From Stentor coeruleus (Eukaryota > Ciliophora > Heterotrichea > Heterotrichida > Stentoridae), in assembly GCA_001970955.1 (NCBI GenBank), contig MPUH01000738.1, positions 1 through 37,601 on the forward strand: a stretch of DNA of 37,601 nucleotides, read 5' to 3'. Of the stretch, positions 18,515 to 29,600 are shown piece after piece. The stretch's first letter is position 1. Each line of letters opens with the position of its first letter. The notes under the pieces are model-generated. The model was not told the DNA's origin. It saw only the letters and a list, made by a program, of their open reading frames with translations, and made no database searches. Position numbers and translations under genes: made by a program.

Positions 18515-19402
18515 CTAATCCTCTAAGTGAACCACATGAATCCATCCAGCTCTAGTATCATTATCAGCCCACAATTCAAGCTTAGTTCCAGCTTCAGGCA
18601 AAAGTGTTTCAATCATATGGTAAACATAAGTTTTAGGTTTATCAAAATCAAATACAACATCACAAGTCCTTTGATGTCTAAGTTCTAACTTATCACTAGA
18701 AGCTTTCCTAAACATAAGCAAAGTCATATGTGAAGAAGCAAAAGGACTTCCTCGTTGCTTTTGTAGTAAATCAGTCGAAAAGTCTTGAAGATTTTCTAAG
18801 CCCCCAACAGCTTCGATTTTCTTTTTATCAACCTGCACCCAAACTAGATTTTCAACATAATGCAATTTGAATTTTTCCATAGTCTCAACCCATTCTTTTA
18901 TTTCCCCTTTACAAGTCCATAGAAAGACTAATCCTTTATGCATAAGATTTTTAAGGAATTTCAACTTGGCTTTATTTCTAAGAGGTAATCCAATAGGTGG
19001 GTTTATAAGAATAGCTTCAAAAGATTGGTCAAATTTCAAATTAAATACATTGTTATGTAAAACTTCCCCTTTTCCTATAGCTGGTTGAACGGTCTTATAA
19101 GATTGAGTAACAGGGTCAATATATCTTGAATGGCGCCCTTCTGTTACCTCTTCTGAACTAGATGAGTAGTCATCTTCAATATCATATCTTGGTCTGAAAA
19201 CATTCATGATATTCCCAAAGCTTGTGTTAGTAATCAATTCGCGGCAATCATCAGAAGTCAAGTCATTTCTCCCTACTTTTGTTTGATACTCTTCTAATTG
19301 TTTGAATTTTTTCATAATGCAATCCATTGACTCATTATCATCTACATAGCCCATTAGGTACTCAGGGTTTGGGAGTTTTTTCCTGGTTGACCTTCGAGCC
19401 AT
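18515..19402 (-). CDS. MT-A70-family protein with degenerate catalytic motif (MTA9-like)
   Basis: 295 residues. From about 125 to the end the order of elements fits the MT-A70 methyltransferase fold: FEAILINPPIG at 128-138, LVFLWTCKGEIKEW at 158-171, the NLVWVQVDK strand near 185, HMTLLMFRK near 225, and a closing segment in which KLELWADNDTRAGW matches the family ELFaR...gW end. The catalytic DPPW is NPPI (134-137), so methyl transfer is unlikely. In ciliates, catalytic MTA1 (DPPW) works with a non-catalytic partner MTA9 in DNA N6-adenine methylation, and this protein fits such a partner. The basic start MARRSTRKK could contact nucleic acid. METTL14-like RNA roles are an alternative. The stop is TAG. 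Confidence 0.8.
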   Translation of the reverse strand: MARRSTRKKLPNPEYLMGYVDDNESMDCIMKKFKQLEEYQTKVGRNDLTSDDCRELITNTSFGNIMNVFRPRYDIEDDYSSSSEEVTEGRHSRYIDPVTQSYKTVQPAIGKGEVLHNNVFNLKFDQSFEAILINPPIGLPLRNKAKLKFLKNLMHKGLVFLWTCKGEIKEWVETMEKFKLHYVENLVWVQVDKKKIEAVGGLENLQDFSTDLLQKQRGSPFASSHMTLLMFRKASSDKLELRHQRTCDVVFDFDKPKTYVYHMIETLLPEAGTKLELWADNDTRAGWIHVVHLED

Positions 19403-20208
19403 TTTATATTATCTTTGAGAGATACACACAAGTTCTGAGTGATAGTTGAGGAAGGTTAAGTATTGGGCAAATTGTTGAGAGAAATTAAGGTTATGATAGA
19501 TACTAATTTATATTTTATGGTTAAAGTTTTGAAGAACTTACTTTGTATTAATGATGTGTAAGTTGATGTAAATTTTAATTTATTGTATTGCGGTTTTACA
19601 AATACTTTGTAATAGATTCGATAATTTGGCTAGGCTTTATCAAATAAGGATATATTCAAAATTATCATTTGCTATTTTTTAGTTTATTACTTGCTTGAAA
19701 CTATTAGGAAATTTAGAATAATTTTTATTTTATTTAAGATCGTATTTTTATGAAATAGAGTTAGTTTAGAAGTGCATAATCATATTTTTTATGACTTAAA
19801 ATAAATGAACTTTAAGTATTTTAAAGTTAAGTTTAAGTATTTCAAAGTTAAGTTTAAGTTAACTATATTGCCTAAAACCTAATAGTAAAATAGCTTAGAT
19901 TTATCAAATCATACAAAAAAATCTTGAATATAAGTTATTTAAGTTAAGATATTTTACTTTGCTCAAGGAAGAATCTATTATTATGACTATATATAAAAAT
20001 CAATTAAAATAAGCCCATATTTAATTTATCCTGATAACTAAACAAAATTCTAATAATAATTAAAAATAAGAAATCATAATAATAATAATGAATATTTACA
20101 ATCTCTAAATAGTAATAACATATGACTGAAATATTATTTGGAATATTTTTCACAAATAGAATTGTAATGATTCTAACAATTTGGCTTCTTAAACTTGTAA
20201 GTATATAA
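19403..20208. other. gene-free spacer
   Basis: 806 bp of AT-rich DNA. It holds a short tandem repeat at 19812-19859 and a run of AAT/ATA triplets near 20040-20090. No gene is recognised. Confidence 0.5.
19812..19859. repeat. 21-nt tandem repeat, two copies and a partial third
   Basis: Units 19812-19832 and 19833-19853 differ at one base, followed by the first six bases of a third. It lies in AT-rich spacer and is likely replication slippage. Confidence 0.7.
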
Positions 20209-20532
20209 ATGGATAAAAACATGTTAAAATTTACTAGAGCCTCTACTTTGAGGTTAAACCTTGGAAAAAGTGAAAACCGTACGAATGTTCATCAACAATT
20301 AAAGAAATATTCGACCAGATTGAATATTGATTTTGTTGTAAGACCTAATTGTCTAACTCCTGTTTACTCACCTGCACCCAAACCTTCAAAGCTATTACTC
20401 GATTATATCAACTCTCCATCTCCTCCTAAGTTCCTAACTACAAGATCTCGAATTGATATATATAATAAGAAAAAACGAGCACTGCCGAATCTTATTTTGA
20501 GAAAATCTCCGCTTAATTTTACTAAACCTTAA
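20209..20532 (+). CDS. small basic protein, function unknown
   Basis: 107 residues, rich in Lys, Arg, Pro and Ser, with no hydrophobic segment. The segment VVRPNCLTPVYSPAPKPSK near 43-61 and a second Pro-rich patch SPSPPK suggest an unstructured binding protein. Its base composition is clearly less AT-rich than the DNA on either side, which supports coding. No family is recognised. It is not adjacent to a same-strand gene that hints at a role. The stop is TAA. Confidence 0.62.
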   Translation: MDKNMLKFTRASTLRLNLGKSENRTNVHQQLKKYSTRLNIDFVVRPNCLTPVYSPAPKPSKLLLDYINSPSPPKFLTTRSRIDIYNKKKRALPNLILRKSPLNFTKP

Positions 20533-21284
20533 TTCCAATATAATTCCTAGTTTAGATATGAAAATCATAAAAAAAATCTTTAGTATTTACCCAATATATA
20601 ATAGTATGAGCAAATTATGCTTTTATACATTTTAGTGTATAGTAATAATTTCACTAAAAATACCTTTAGTACTATACCTAGGAAGAAATTCTTTTGCGAC
20701 AAATAAGAATTAATTGAATCATCGTCAGCTTATCAAAAATTATTTATTACGCGGATTTGCTGTGGGATAATAAATTATCATTGTAAAAATTATAAATATA
20801 TATTCAATAGAGGATAGTTTAATATTATCATATACAGTTTTAAGGCCTATGATGGATTGATTGCTCTCAAAATTTCTAANTAATCATCGTCAGCTTATCA
20901 AAAATTAATTATTACGCGGATTTGCTGTGGGATAATAAATTATCAGTTTAATATTATCATATACAGTTTTAAGGCCTATGATGGATTGATTGCTCTCAAA
21001 ATTTCTAAATCAAAGTTTATTTTAAAGACATTTAGACTCGACCAGGTTGATAATAACGTCTAGAATGATGATTAAACGTTAAAAATTCCCTATGATTAAA
21101 CAGAAAACAAGATAGTCTAAATTATCATTAGCACAAAATGCAATGAATTGTCTGATTTAAGTATTATATTAACTAGTTTGTTATAAATATATAATTTAAA
21201 GTACTTGAATTATTAATTACACTAAAAAATCTAACAATTTTAATGAGCCTAAATAATAATACATATATCATATACTTTAAAAAA
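20533..21284. other. spacer containing a haplotype join
   Basis: About 750 bp without a gene. The larger part is two versions of one sequence around N at 20880. The rest is AT-rich spacer. Confidence 0.5.
20717..21008. repeat. two diverged copies around a single N (haplotype join)
   Basis: 20717-20879 (163 bp) and 20882-21008 (127 bp) are the same sequence. They differ by one base (T versus A in a TTA run) and by a 36-bp segment, 20781-20816, present only in the left copy. The N at 20880 marks the join. Two alleles or haplotype contigs left side by side is the simplest reading. The 36-bp segment is not bounded by TA on both sides. Confidence 0.85.
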
Positions 21285-22547
21285 ATGACAACAGAACTTC
21301 CAGAAGTGAGCTCTTGTAAGCACAAGTTCTCTAAAATGATAGACTCAATAATCGAAGATTGTCAAAACCTTGAACCTCATCCTCTTAAGATTTCTCACGA
21401 ATTAGAGCAAGGGTATTCTCGTATCAATGTTATATATGATCAACTGCAAAACAAAAACTTCAACCCAAGATTCATTGATAGATTTATCCATGAAGGTCAC
21501 ACACATCTTGATGCCTACCTAGAAAAAAGAGAAAACGACCTCAAAGTTCCTGAAGATTTCAAAGAAATCCTCAAGAGTTCACCAACTCACAAGAAAACTC
21601 TTTTGAATAATCCTTCAAACTTCACTTTTGATAGTGTAAAAGGCGAAAAGGTATCAAAAATTTTATTTAAAAACAAAAGAGGCTTTGGACAGAACTGGAA
21701 AGACCCAGTCTCTAGTGTGATAAGTCCAGACAATGTTTTGAAGAATAGTATGCAATCTTCTCCAGTCAATGATAGAAGTCACGTCTTTGGCTCTTTATCT
21801 CCTGTTGGTATTTTTAAGACAACTGAAGGAATATCCCCAAATGCTCTTAAAGAAAAAGACAAACTTTTGGGAAGCAAAGGAAATTTCCCATCACATAAAA
21901 GGTTCAGACCTGATTTCATAGTAGTGAATAGAAATTTTTCTATGCTAAATGAGGAAAAGTCACCTGAAACTACTTCCCCAGTAAGACCATTGCGAATAAT
22001 AAATCCTCATAGTCAGGCAAAATATAGCTCTTTGGTCTCTTCACCTACAAATCATAACTTTAATATGAATCATGCTCTTGTGACTCAACTGTTAATACGA
22101 AAATCCCCAGAAAATCCACACAATTATAGGTCGAAAAGTAAAGTTATAGAAAATCCTGAGAGCCCTAAAAAAAGTTTGATTTCTGGAGACTGGCAATCTG
22201 ATCAATCCACAAGTATTGGAAATAAAAGTAATACTATAAGTGAATATATAAACAAATTACTAGAAAAGAATTTGGGTATTCGTAGTAAAAAATTAGAACT
22301 TAAAAGAAAAACTAAACGAGTCAAAGAGAAATTTGTTGTAGTTCATAACGCTACTGAAGGACATGATAATGAAGGACAATATTTGAATCCTGAATATATT
22401 AAATATAACTCAGATGTAACAAATAAACTTAAAATACAAAGAATTATTGTTGCTAAGCATCAGCAGCAAAGAAGAGCTACTTTGATAAACTTTCCACCTT
22501 TGAAGAAAAGTAAAGCAATTGACGGATTAATTGAAGAAACTGAATAG
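21285..22547 (+). CDS. Ser/Pro-rich protein, function unknown
   Basis: 420 residues from MTTELPEV. A longer form would start 14 codons upstream at 21243, but that stretch is as AT-rich as an untranslated leader. The first 100 residues are helical (HKFSKMIDSIIEDCQ, then a QGYSRINVIYDQL segment). The middle 100-330 is low in structure with repeated Ser-Pro sites (SSPTH, SPDN, SSPVND, LSPVGI, SPETTSPVR), possible targets of proline-directed kinases. The end 340-420 is basic. No known domain is recognised. It is convergent with the kinesin-3 gene, 80 bp apart. The stop is TAG. Confidence 0.8.
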   Translation: MTTELPEVSSCKHKFSKMIDSIIEDCQNLEPHPLKISHELEQGYSRINVIYDQLQNKNFNPRFIDRFIHEGHTHLDAYLEKRENDLKVPEDFKEILKSSPTHKKTLLNNPSNFTFDSVKGEKVSKILFKNKRGFGQNWKDPVSSVISPDNVLKNSMQSSPVNDRSHVFGSLSPVGIFKTTEGISPNALKEKDKLLGSKGNFPSHKRFRPDFIVVNRNFSMLNEEKSPETTSPVRPLRIINPHSQAKYSSLVSSPTNHNFNMNHALVTQLLIRKSPENPHNYRSKSKVIENPESPKKSLISGDWQSDQSTSIGNKSNTISEYINKLLEKNLGIRSKKLELKRKTKRVKEKFVVVHNATEGHDNEGQYLNPEYIKYNSDVTNKLKIQRIIVAKHQQQRRATLINFPPLKKSKAIDGLIEETE

Positions 22548-22627
22548 TCATTAGCATTGATAAATAAAATAGTCAAAAATATCATATAAACTTGAATAAT
22601 ATTTCTAAACAACTGATAACTTAGCTA

Positions 22628-25600
22628 CTAAAATACTATGCAATCTTTTTTCTTTTCTCCTTTATTGGTGTCAAATTTTGAAGTATCGCTTGGGCTTTTC
22701 TTTATTATCGCTGTTTTATCTGAATCCCCGCCATCTTTTCGCTTTCCTTGAGCACTATTAGCAGATCTATTTTTATCTGTATCACCTCTAGGATCATTCT
22801 TTTTCTTATCCCTAATCTCCATTTCATTTTCTGCTTTGTACTTTTTAGCGTTTTCCTCCATCTTAGTCTCTGCACAAGGAGCTTTAGCTTCAGTAGTTTC
22901 ATTTTTAGGTCTTGTCAATGTCCTTCTAGGTGTTTCTACTTTCATAGCCATCCCAGTTCCATACAAGCATACAGCAAGTTTATTTGTCTGCATATACTTT
23001 GCAAGTGCTTCATCTACAAGAACATTAGTAAATTGCTCTTTCCAATTGAATATAGGCTGTTCTGAATATCCAGGGACAATAGAAGTCCTTCTGATTCCAA
23101 GCCCAGGGAAGTGAAATTCACAATAAACATTATTTGAATGAGTCTGTGGCAAATTTCTTGCTTCATTGATCTCAACTTGGAAATTTATAAGCTGGTTTAT
23201 GAGTTCGTCAGGTGTATCAGGGCCTTCATCAAGTAGCTGGCCATCTTCATCTATTGGAACAATATTCATCCTTAAATACCCAGCATCTCCTCCCCATGCT
23301 GAAATAATAAGTATATCGAAAGGGTTATCAAAAAGTAAACCTAAAGGCTTTAAAGAATAATATCCTTTGCCAATAAGATTTTCTTCAGGAGGGTCCCATA
23401 AAGGATCTTCATCAGGTGATGGAACATTTTTTTCATCAATAAGTTCTCTTAGCATACAAAGTCTATCTTCAAATTTATCACTGTCCCAATACCAGATAAG
23501 CCCATAATCTTGACTTACAACTTCAACTTTGAGTTCTTTTTCCCATCTTTCAGGTTCTAAGTCCTCCTCTTCTTTTACGTCATCAGGGAGAATGTTTATG
23601 ATTTTCGCTGAAAACTTAGCATTTCGACTGAGATCTGTTGCTAGCATATTGGCCTCATTAATCAAGGGAAACAATTTAGCAAGTTTATTATGAAGGATTT
23701 TTTTCTTAGAAAGTGGCTCTTCGTAATGTTGTTCTACTGGTGGTGGAATTGGTTCTTGTGTTGGTGGAGCTAGAAAAGACTCTGGTTGAGCTGGAGGTGG
23801 AGATACTAAAGTTTCTATAGGTTGTGGAACAGCGGTTGTATCTCCAGTATGGTGATGATGATGAGGCAAAGGAGGCTCAACTTGAGATAAAGATCGAGAA
23901 CCCCTTGTAAGTGGCTTTGGCATAGCTTTTTCAAATTCTTCTTCATCATATTTTTGTTTTTCATCCTGGACAAATTCGTAGTCAATTTCGTTTTCTTTTA
24001 ATTCTGAAAATTCTCCTGGAATTTTGAATAAGAACATTGTACTTGTACCTATAAGAATCCTGTCCATATGATTTAAGATTACTGGGCCTTCAAACCGTTT
24101 CCCATTCACAAACAAATTCAGTGAAGATTTTTCATCACAAGCAGTCAAAGTTATTTTCCCATCTTCATTTTTATCGAAAATGCAGTGCCGAGTTGAAACA
24201 CTTGAACTTGCAAAAATCAAATTACAAGGAGGGTTTGCATTTTTCCTCCCAGCTACCAAAGGTACTTTATCAAAATTATAACAAACTTTACCAGTTAACT
24301 GCTGGTCCTCAGTAATATTCTTCAAGTGAGGTCCAGAAATGTCAACCATCAATTCATTTTCAACAGCCACTTGTCTTTTTTGGTAAGTATTAAAATCAAT
24401 TCCCTCTTGTTTAAGCTTTTCCAATGCAAGTATTTGTTCTTTTAATTCTTTAAGTTTTTCAGTCCCACCTAGTTCTCTAACTTGTTCAGTGAGTTCCATG
24501 ATTTTATCTTTACCTCCCAATTCTTCAAGTAAATTTTTAAGTTCGGTATTCTCTCTGGTAAGCTTAGCCTCAACAGTCTCATTTACAACTGCGTGATTTT
24601 TGATTTTCTTAGCACGATCAGCATATCTTAGTGTACTTAAAGTCTCTTCATAGTTAACTGTTGCAGGACTTAAAGCACAAATCATAATAGTTTTCGAGTT
24701 ACCACCTAGAGCTGAAGATAAAATTCTTGTTAGTGCTGAATCTCTATATGGAACCACAATGTTACCCTTTTTACCCATAGATTTATCAGCAAGGGCTTCG
24801 ATAACAGAACCCAATACAACTAGTGATTTGTTGATGGCACAACCTTCTTTAAGCCTGTCTCCAGTCGCCCCGGTCTGCCCAGCCTTTTCACTTCCAGCAA
24901 GATCAACTAAGTTAATAACACTAACTTTTTCCATCTTCTTATTCCCTTCTTTTGTAATTTGCTTGAATTCTATTGTAAAAATCGTGTGTGCTCTACTGCT
25001 TGTAGCATTCATATTAGTAGCACCTATAGACCTATGTGTATTCCCTAGCTCCATAAGTCTTTCTATTTCTTCATAGCTTGATGCTTGGACTTTGCTAAGG
25101 TCTTCTACAAACACCCCATGTTCCTTACTTTCACGAATCTTAAGCCCACCTGAAACTCTTTGATTTACTGGGACTAGCAAGTCTTGGGTTTTTTCATTAT
25201 AAATTTCAAGCATACTTACAAGAACTTCAAAACTCAAAGTTTCGCTTTGTCTACTATCAGTTCTTTGGAAAATTTCTTTAAAGCTGATTGGAATGATTCC
25301 TTTATTGTTACCATATCCAACCATAGAGTAAGATTTTCCAGAACCTGTTTGTCCATATGCAAACAAACAGCAATTGTACCCTTCCCAAGCATTATTTAAA
25401 ACTTCTTCACCTAAAGCCATGTAGACTTTTCTTTGGTCTGCGTATTTATCATCAATTGGAGTGAAGTACCCGTCTATTTCTTCAAAGCCGTCATGGGACC
25501 AGAAAGAATAATCAAATGTAAAGTCACGTGTAGCTCCAGATTTAGTGTCAAATATAGTCGTTGTTTTGTCAACCTAATTGGTTTTTACCATTTTAATGCA

Positions 25601-25669
25601 AAGTTCAGCACCCATATCATTCTCACGTGCATTGTATGGCCGCACTCTCACTGCTACCTTAACACTCAT
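22628..25669 (-). CDS. kinesin-3 motor with FHA domain and C-terminal CaaX box, one 15-nt intron
   Basis: 1008 residues after removing the intron at 25574-25588 (exons 25669-25589 and 25573-22628). Motor at 1-360: VAVRVRPYN at the start, P-loop GQTGSGKS (101-108), switch I NATSSRAH near 216, switch II DLAGSEKAG near 251. A neck coil follows, then an FHA domain at about 458-546 (GRKN, SSVSTRH, NLFVNGKRF), which is diagnostic of kinesin-3. A Pro/His-rich linker is next, then a kinesin-associated/C2-like segment and a long Lys/Glu tail. There is no PH domain. The last four residues are CIVF after a Lys-rich run, a CaaX prenylation box. Family members carry membrane cargo to microtubule plus ends. 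The stop is TAG, followed directly by another TAG. Confidence 0.93.
25574..25588 (-). other. 15-nt intron in kinesin-3 gene
   Basis: Sense GTAAAAACCAATTAG, phase 0 after codon 27. Removing it joins the canonical kinesin start to the rest of the motor. Its terminal TAG is in frame if retained. Confidence 0.92.
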
Positions 25670-26610
25670 ATTTATTACTCCATGTAAAAGAAATAAAAAT
25701 CTTAGAGAAAATGAATATTTAAGATAATTTATCAGTCTCAGATTGACACGAATTTTATCGGTTTGAAAATCTTACCTTAGATTTATGCAAAATGGAAAAT
25801 ATTTAAATGACTATAGAGAATATATGGTATGAAGAATAGAAAATATGAGATTTAAGGATTATAAGCGATATTGCTTTTAGATAAGATTTTAATTTTGAAG
25901 GTTTGATTGTATGATGTTAATAGAAAATTTAACTTTTTAAATAATATTTATTGTTTAGTGTAAGGATAAGATGTATTAAATAAAGTTCCATAAAAATTGC
26001 AAATTTCAATCTTTGTCAATGGCACTAAGCAAAAAATTAGAATGCAGTATATGGATTTTCTTCTCTTTATTTTTCTAAACTGTGAAATAATTAATCATTT
26101 GAATTTCAATATTAAGTAGCTTTTTCAAAATTATTTCGGTGCTCATATAGAATATTTAATTAAACCATAAATATCTATAATTATTTAGAAGAAAATGATT
26201 CTGCTCAGATTCGGATTTGAATGAGCAACATATAAATATTTGTAACCAAATCCCTAGAGGTATTGAAAAACAAACCATAATTTTTTCAACCTTATCTAGT
26301 AAAATTTTCAGAGAAAGTACTAAATTAAAGAATTCAAAGATAATCTCCTTCAATATTTAGCATATTTACAGAGTGCCATATATTATATAAACAAAGATTA
26401 AGGTTTCTATACATTATGAAATAATAATCTCACTCTACCTATGATTATTTATATGAATTCTTATTCCAATCAAATTTTGAGATATAAATTATCAATAAAA
26501 TGATAAGTAATGTAAATTACTTTAATTCAGATTAGACTATAGAAAATGTTTTCTGGCAGTATGAATTACTTTTTTAATGAAATAAGCACTAAAAATTCAA
26601 CTAATAAAAA
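25670..26610. other. divergent intergenic region
   Basis: 941 bp between the divergent kinesin-3 and coiled-coil genes. A 65-codon open stretch on the minus strand (26156-26353) lacks an ATG at its start and is probably chance. No RNA gene or repeat is recognised. Confidence 0.5.
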
Positions 26611-29600
26611 ATGAGTTATAGAGATAGCTATAGCAGAAATGATAACTTTAGATCTCAGCATCAAGGCAAGGCTTTAAGTACAGCCTTTGAAATAAACCCT
26701 GAAGTTTTTATTTCTCCACGGATTTCAAAAAAATCTGATACTAAATTGTATGAGAAAATAGAATTGCTAAAGGAAAGACATACATTAGCTCCAAAAAGTT
26801 CTCATGAGAAAATTCCAGTCAAAGCATTATTTGGATATTCACGCAATACATCATCAAATATAATCAAATCTCAAGAAAAAATCTCAAAAGTTGAAGATTT
26901 GCCAGAAGAGAAAAAACCATTGAGGAAAAAATTGGAGCTACTTCAAAAAGAACTAGAATTGACAAAATCGTGGAAAAAACCAGTAAGCCGTGATGAAGAA
27001 AGACAATGCAAAGAGAAATTAAATTTCTTAGTCAAAAAAGTCGAAAGTTTTCTTGCTTCTAGCTCAAGATTTCAAAGCATGCTTCATGAGAAACTTGGTG
27101 AACCAGTAGCTCTAGTTTATGAAGAAGAACGAAATCTTCTAATACAACATGTAAAATCTACAGCACAAGGACTTGAACAAGGATTATTAAGATCCCCAAT
27201 GTCTAGTCCATTAAGATCTTGTAGATCCCCAAAGCTTGATGATAATATTTTTTATGATCCTGAGTCAGCAAACGTCTTAGAAGAGCTAAGAATAGAAAAA
27301 AATAAAACTAAAAGACTACAAATTGAACTTAGCAATGAATTAAGCAAAAAAGACACAGAAATGAAGAATATTCATGATAGATTAATTGAACTAGAAATAA
27401 TTGAAAAAAGCAAGTTTGAAATTGAAAAAAAATTCGTTAAAGCTTCTCAAGATTGGAATTTAACAAGACAAGAATTAGTAAAAGAAAACGATTTTTTTAA
27501 GTCTGAATGCTTAAAATACAGAGAAAAAATGCATGAGTTGGACTCTAACTTTGCAGATATTCAACATGAAAACAGAATAATCAAAGAAAAATTTGATGAA
27601 GTACTTCAAGAAAATTATAAACTTTCTGAATCTTTACAAACTTTTGATCGGCTTTATAATTACACAAAAAAATGGGTAGAAAAATATGTTGAAGAAAGTT
27701 GGAATAATTTTGAAGCTGGCTTCAAAGATTTAGGAATGCGAATAGAAGAAAAAGAACTGGAAATAAAAAATATTCACAACAACCTTGAGAAATCTTTAAA
27801 AAACAAAGGATCATTGCAAGCTAATTTAGATTTAAAGCATGAAAATGTTAAATTGATAGAAAGAATTAATGGATTAGAAGAAAATTTGAATAAGACTTTA
27901 AAAAATTATCAAAACAGTGAGAGACTTGCAGAAAAAACAAATTTTAATTGCCAAGAAGCTGAAAAAAATCTTAACGATAAAAACTTGCTTATTTTGGATT
28001 TAAAGGATAAAATAAACTCTATTGAAAAAAAATTAGCGGCTTTGTCTATAGAATATGAGGTAATAAAAGCAGAATTAATAGAAAAAAAATCAGAAATTAC
28101 TGAGTTAGTTAAAGAAAACAAACAATTGAATTCACAATTAGGAACTATACCTAAAGACAAAGATATTATAGATAAAATGCTTTTGAAAATTGAAGTGAAA
28201 AATGAAGAAAATATAGAATTGTCTAATAAAATTTCACAGAATTTCGATGATCTGGATAAAATGCAAAGAGAAAAAAAGGAACTTATAAGTAGAGTTTCAG
28301 GTTTGATTTTAGAAAACCAAGAAGCTCAGACAAAAATTCACGAACTTGAGCAAGAANCAAGAAGCTCAGACAAAAATTCACGAACTTGAGCAAGAAAATC
28401 AGGTTTTAAAAAATAAAATGCTAAAATCAGATCAAGAAAGCGAAACTCTTTGTATGAAACATAAAGAAATGGTAAAGATAAAGGAAGAAAACACAAATTT
28501 GCTTAAAAGTATAGAGGAAAAGGATAGGCAAATAAGTAATTTGCATATAAATTTGAGAGAAAAAGAAGATTTATTATTAAGTGCGAGCAGCAAAAAACAA
28601 GAGTTAAGCATGATTTTGAAAGAAAAAAATGAGGTGATTAAAAATATGGAGTCCAATATTATAGAATTTGAGAAAATAAATAAAAAATTAAGTGAAAGTA
28701 CTGACTATATTGAGAAATTAACAGAAAAACAAAGAGATAAGGATCAAGAAATAAAAGCCTTGTATGCAAAACTTGAAGAAAATAAACAAAAATATGAGGA
28801 GTTGACTTATAAACAAAAAGAAATGGAAAATCAGATTGATAATCTAAGACAAATAATATCAAATAAAGACAATAACTATAAAGAGCTTAATGCACAGTAT
28901 GAAAAGTTTAAAGAAATTGTTGAAAAGCAAGAAGAAAAAGAAATTAGTAGCATGAATTCTTTCAACAGGAATAATCTATCTCTAAAAGAAAATGTTAAAA
29001 TTGAAAATGAAATAAAATTATTACAAAATAAAAATGCTGAACTTATTGATAAAGTTATTAAAAAAGACAAGGAAATAGAAAATATGAAAGAAAATCTTGA
29101 AGAAATGCAACAAATGATTAAACTAAAAGAAAAGTCGATAGAAAACTTTGAGTCTTCCTTGAAAGATCAAGAGAATTTAGTTAAAGTTCTTAATTCAAAA
29201 GATACTTACATATCAAAAATAGCAGAAAAGGTTGATTCTTTAACGAATATAATAGAAGATAAGAATAGTGTTATAGCTTCATTACAATTGGCTATAAAAA
29301 ATTCAGGAAACGAATGCAAAGAAATGGAAATGAGGTTAAAATTTCTTGAAGAAATGCCAGTTCTAATTAGAGAAAAAGAAAAATTGCAAGATTCACTAAA
29401 TAGTTCTGTAAAAAATGCTGAAATATTAGAAAAATTGCTTAAAGAAAAAGGGGATTTATTGAAGATTAAAGATAATCAAATAAAAGAAATTGAACCTCTG
29501 AGAGAGAGCAATCGAGAGCTTAACGACAAAATTAATTCACTTTTATCACAAAATAAAGAGTTAAACAAAAAAATAGAAAAATTGTTAGAAGAAATGGTAA

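Noticed and set aside
20781-20816. 36-bp presence/absence segment as an IES
   Set aside because: It lacks TA at both boundaries, and it is seen only across an assembly join. Allelic indel is simpler.
26156-26353. 65-codon open stretch on the minus strand
   Set aside because: It has no ATG at its start, its base composition is as AT-rich as the spacer, and it has no recognisable feature.
28346-28389. Overlapping ends of two coiled-coil genes, as if a programmed frameshift
   Set aside because: The exact 39-bp repeat around an N explains the shift as an assembly artefact.
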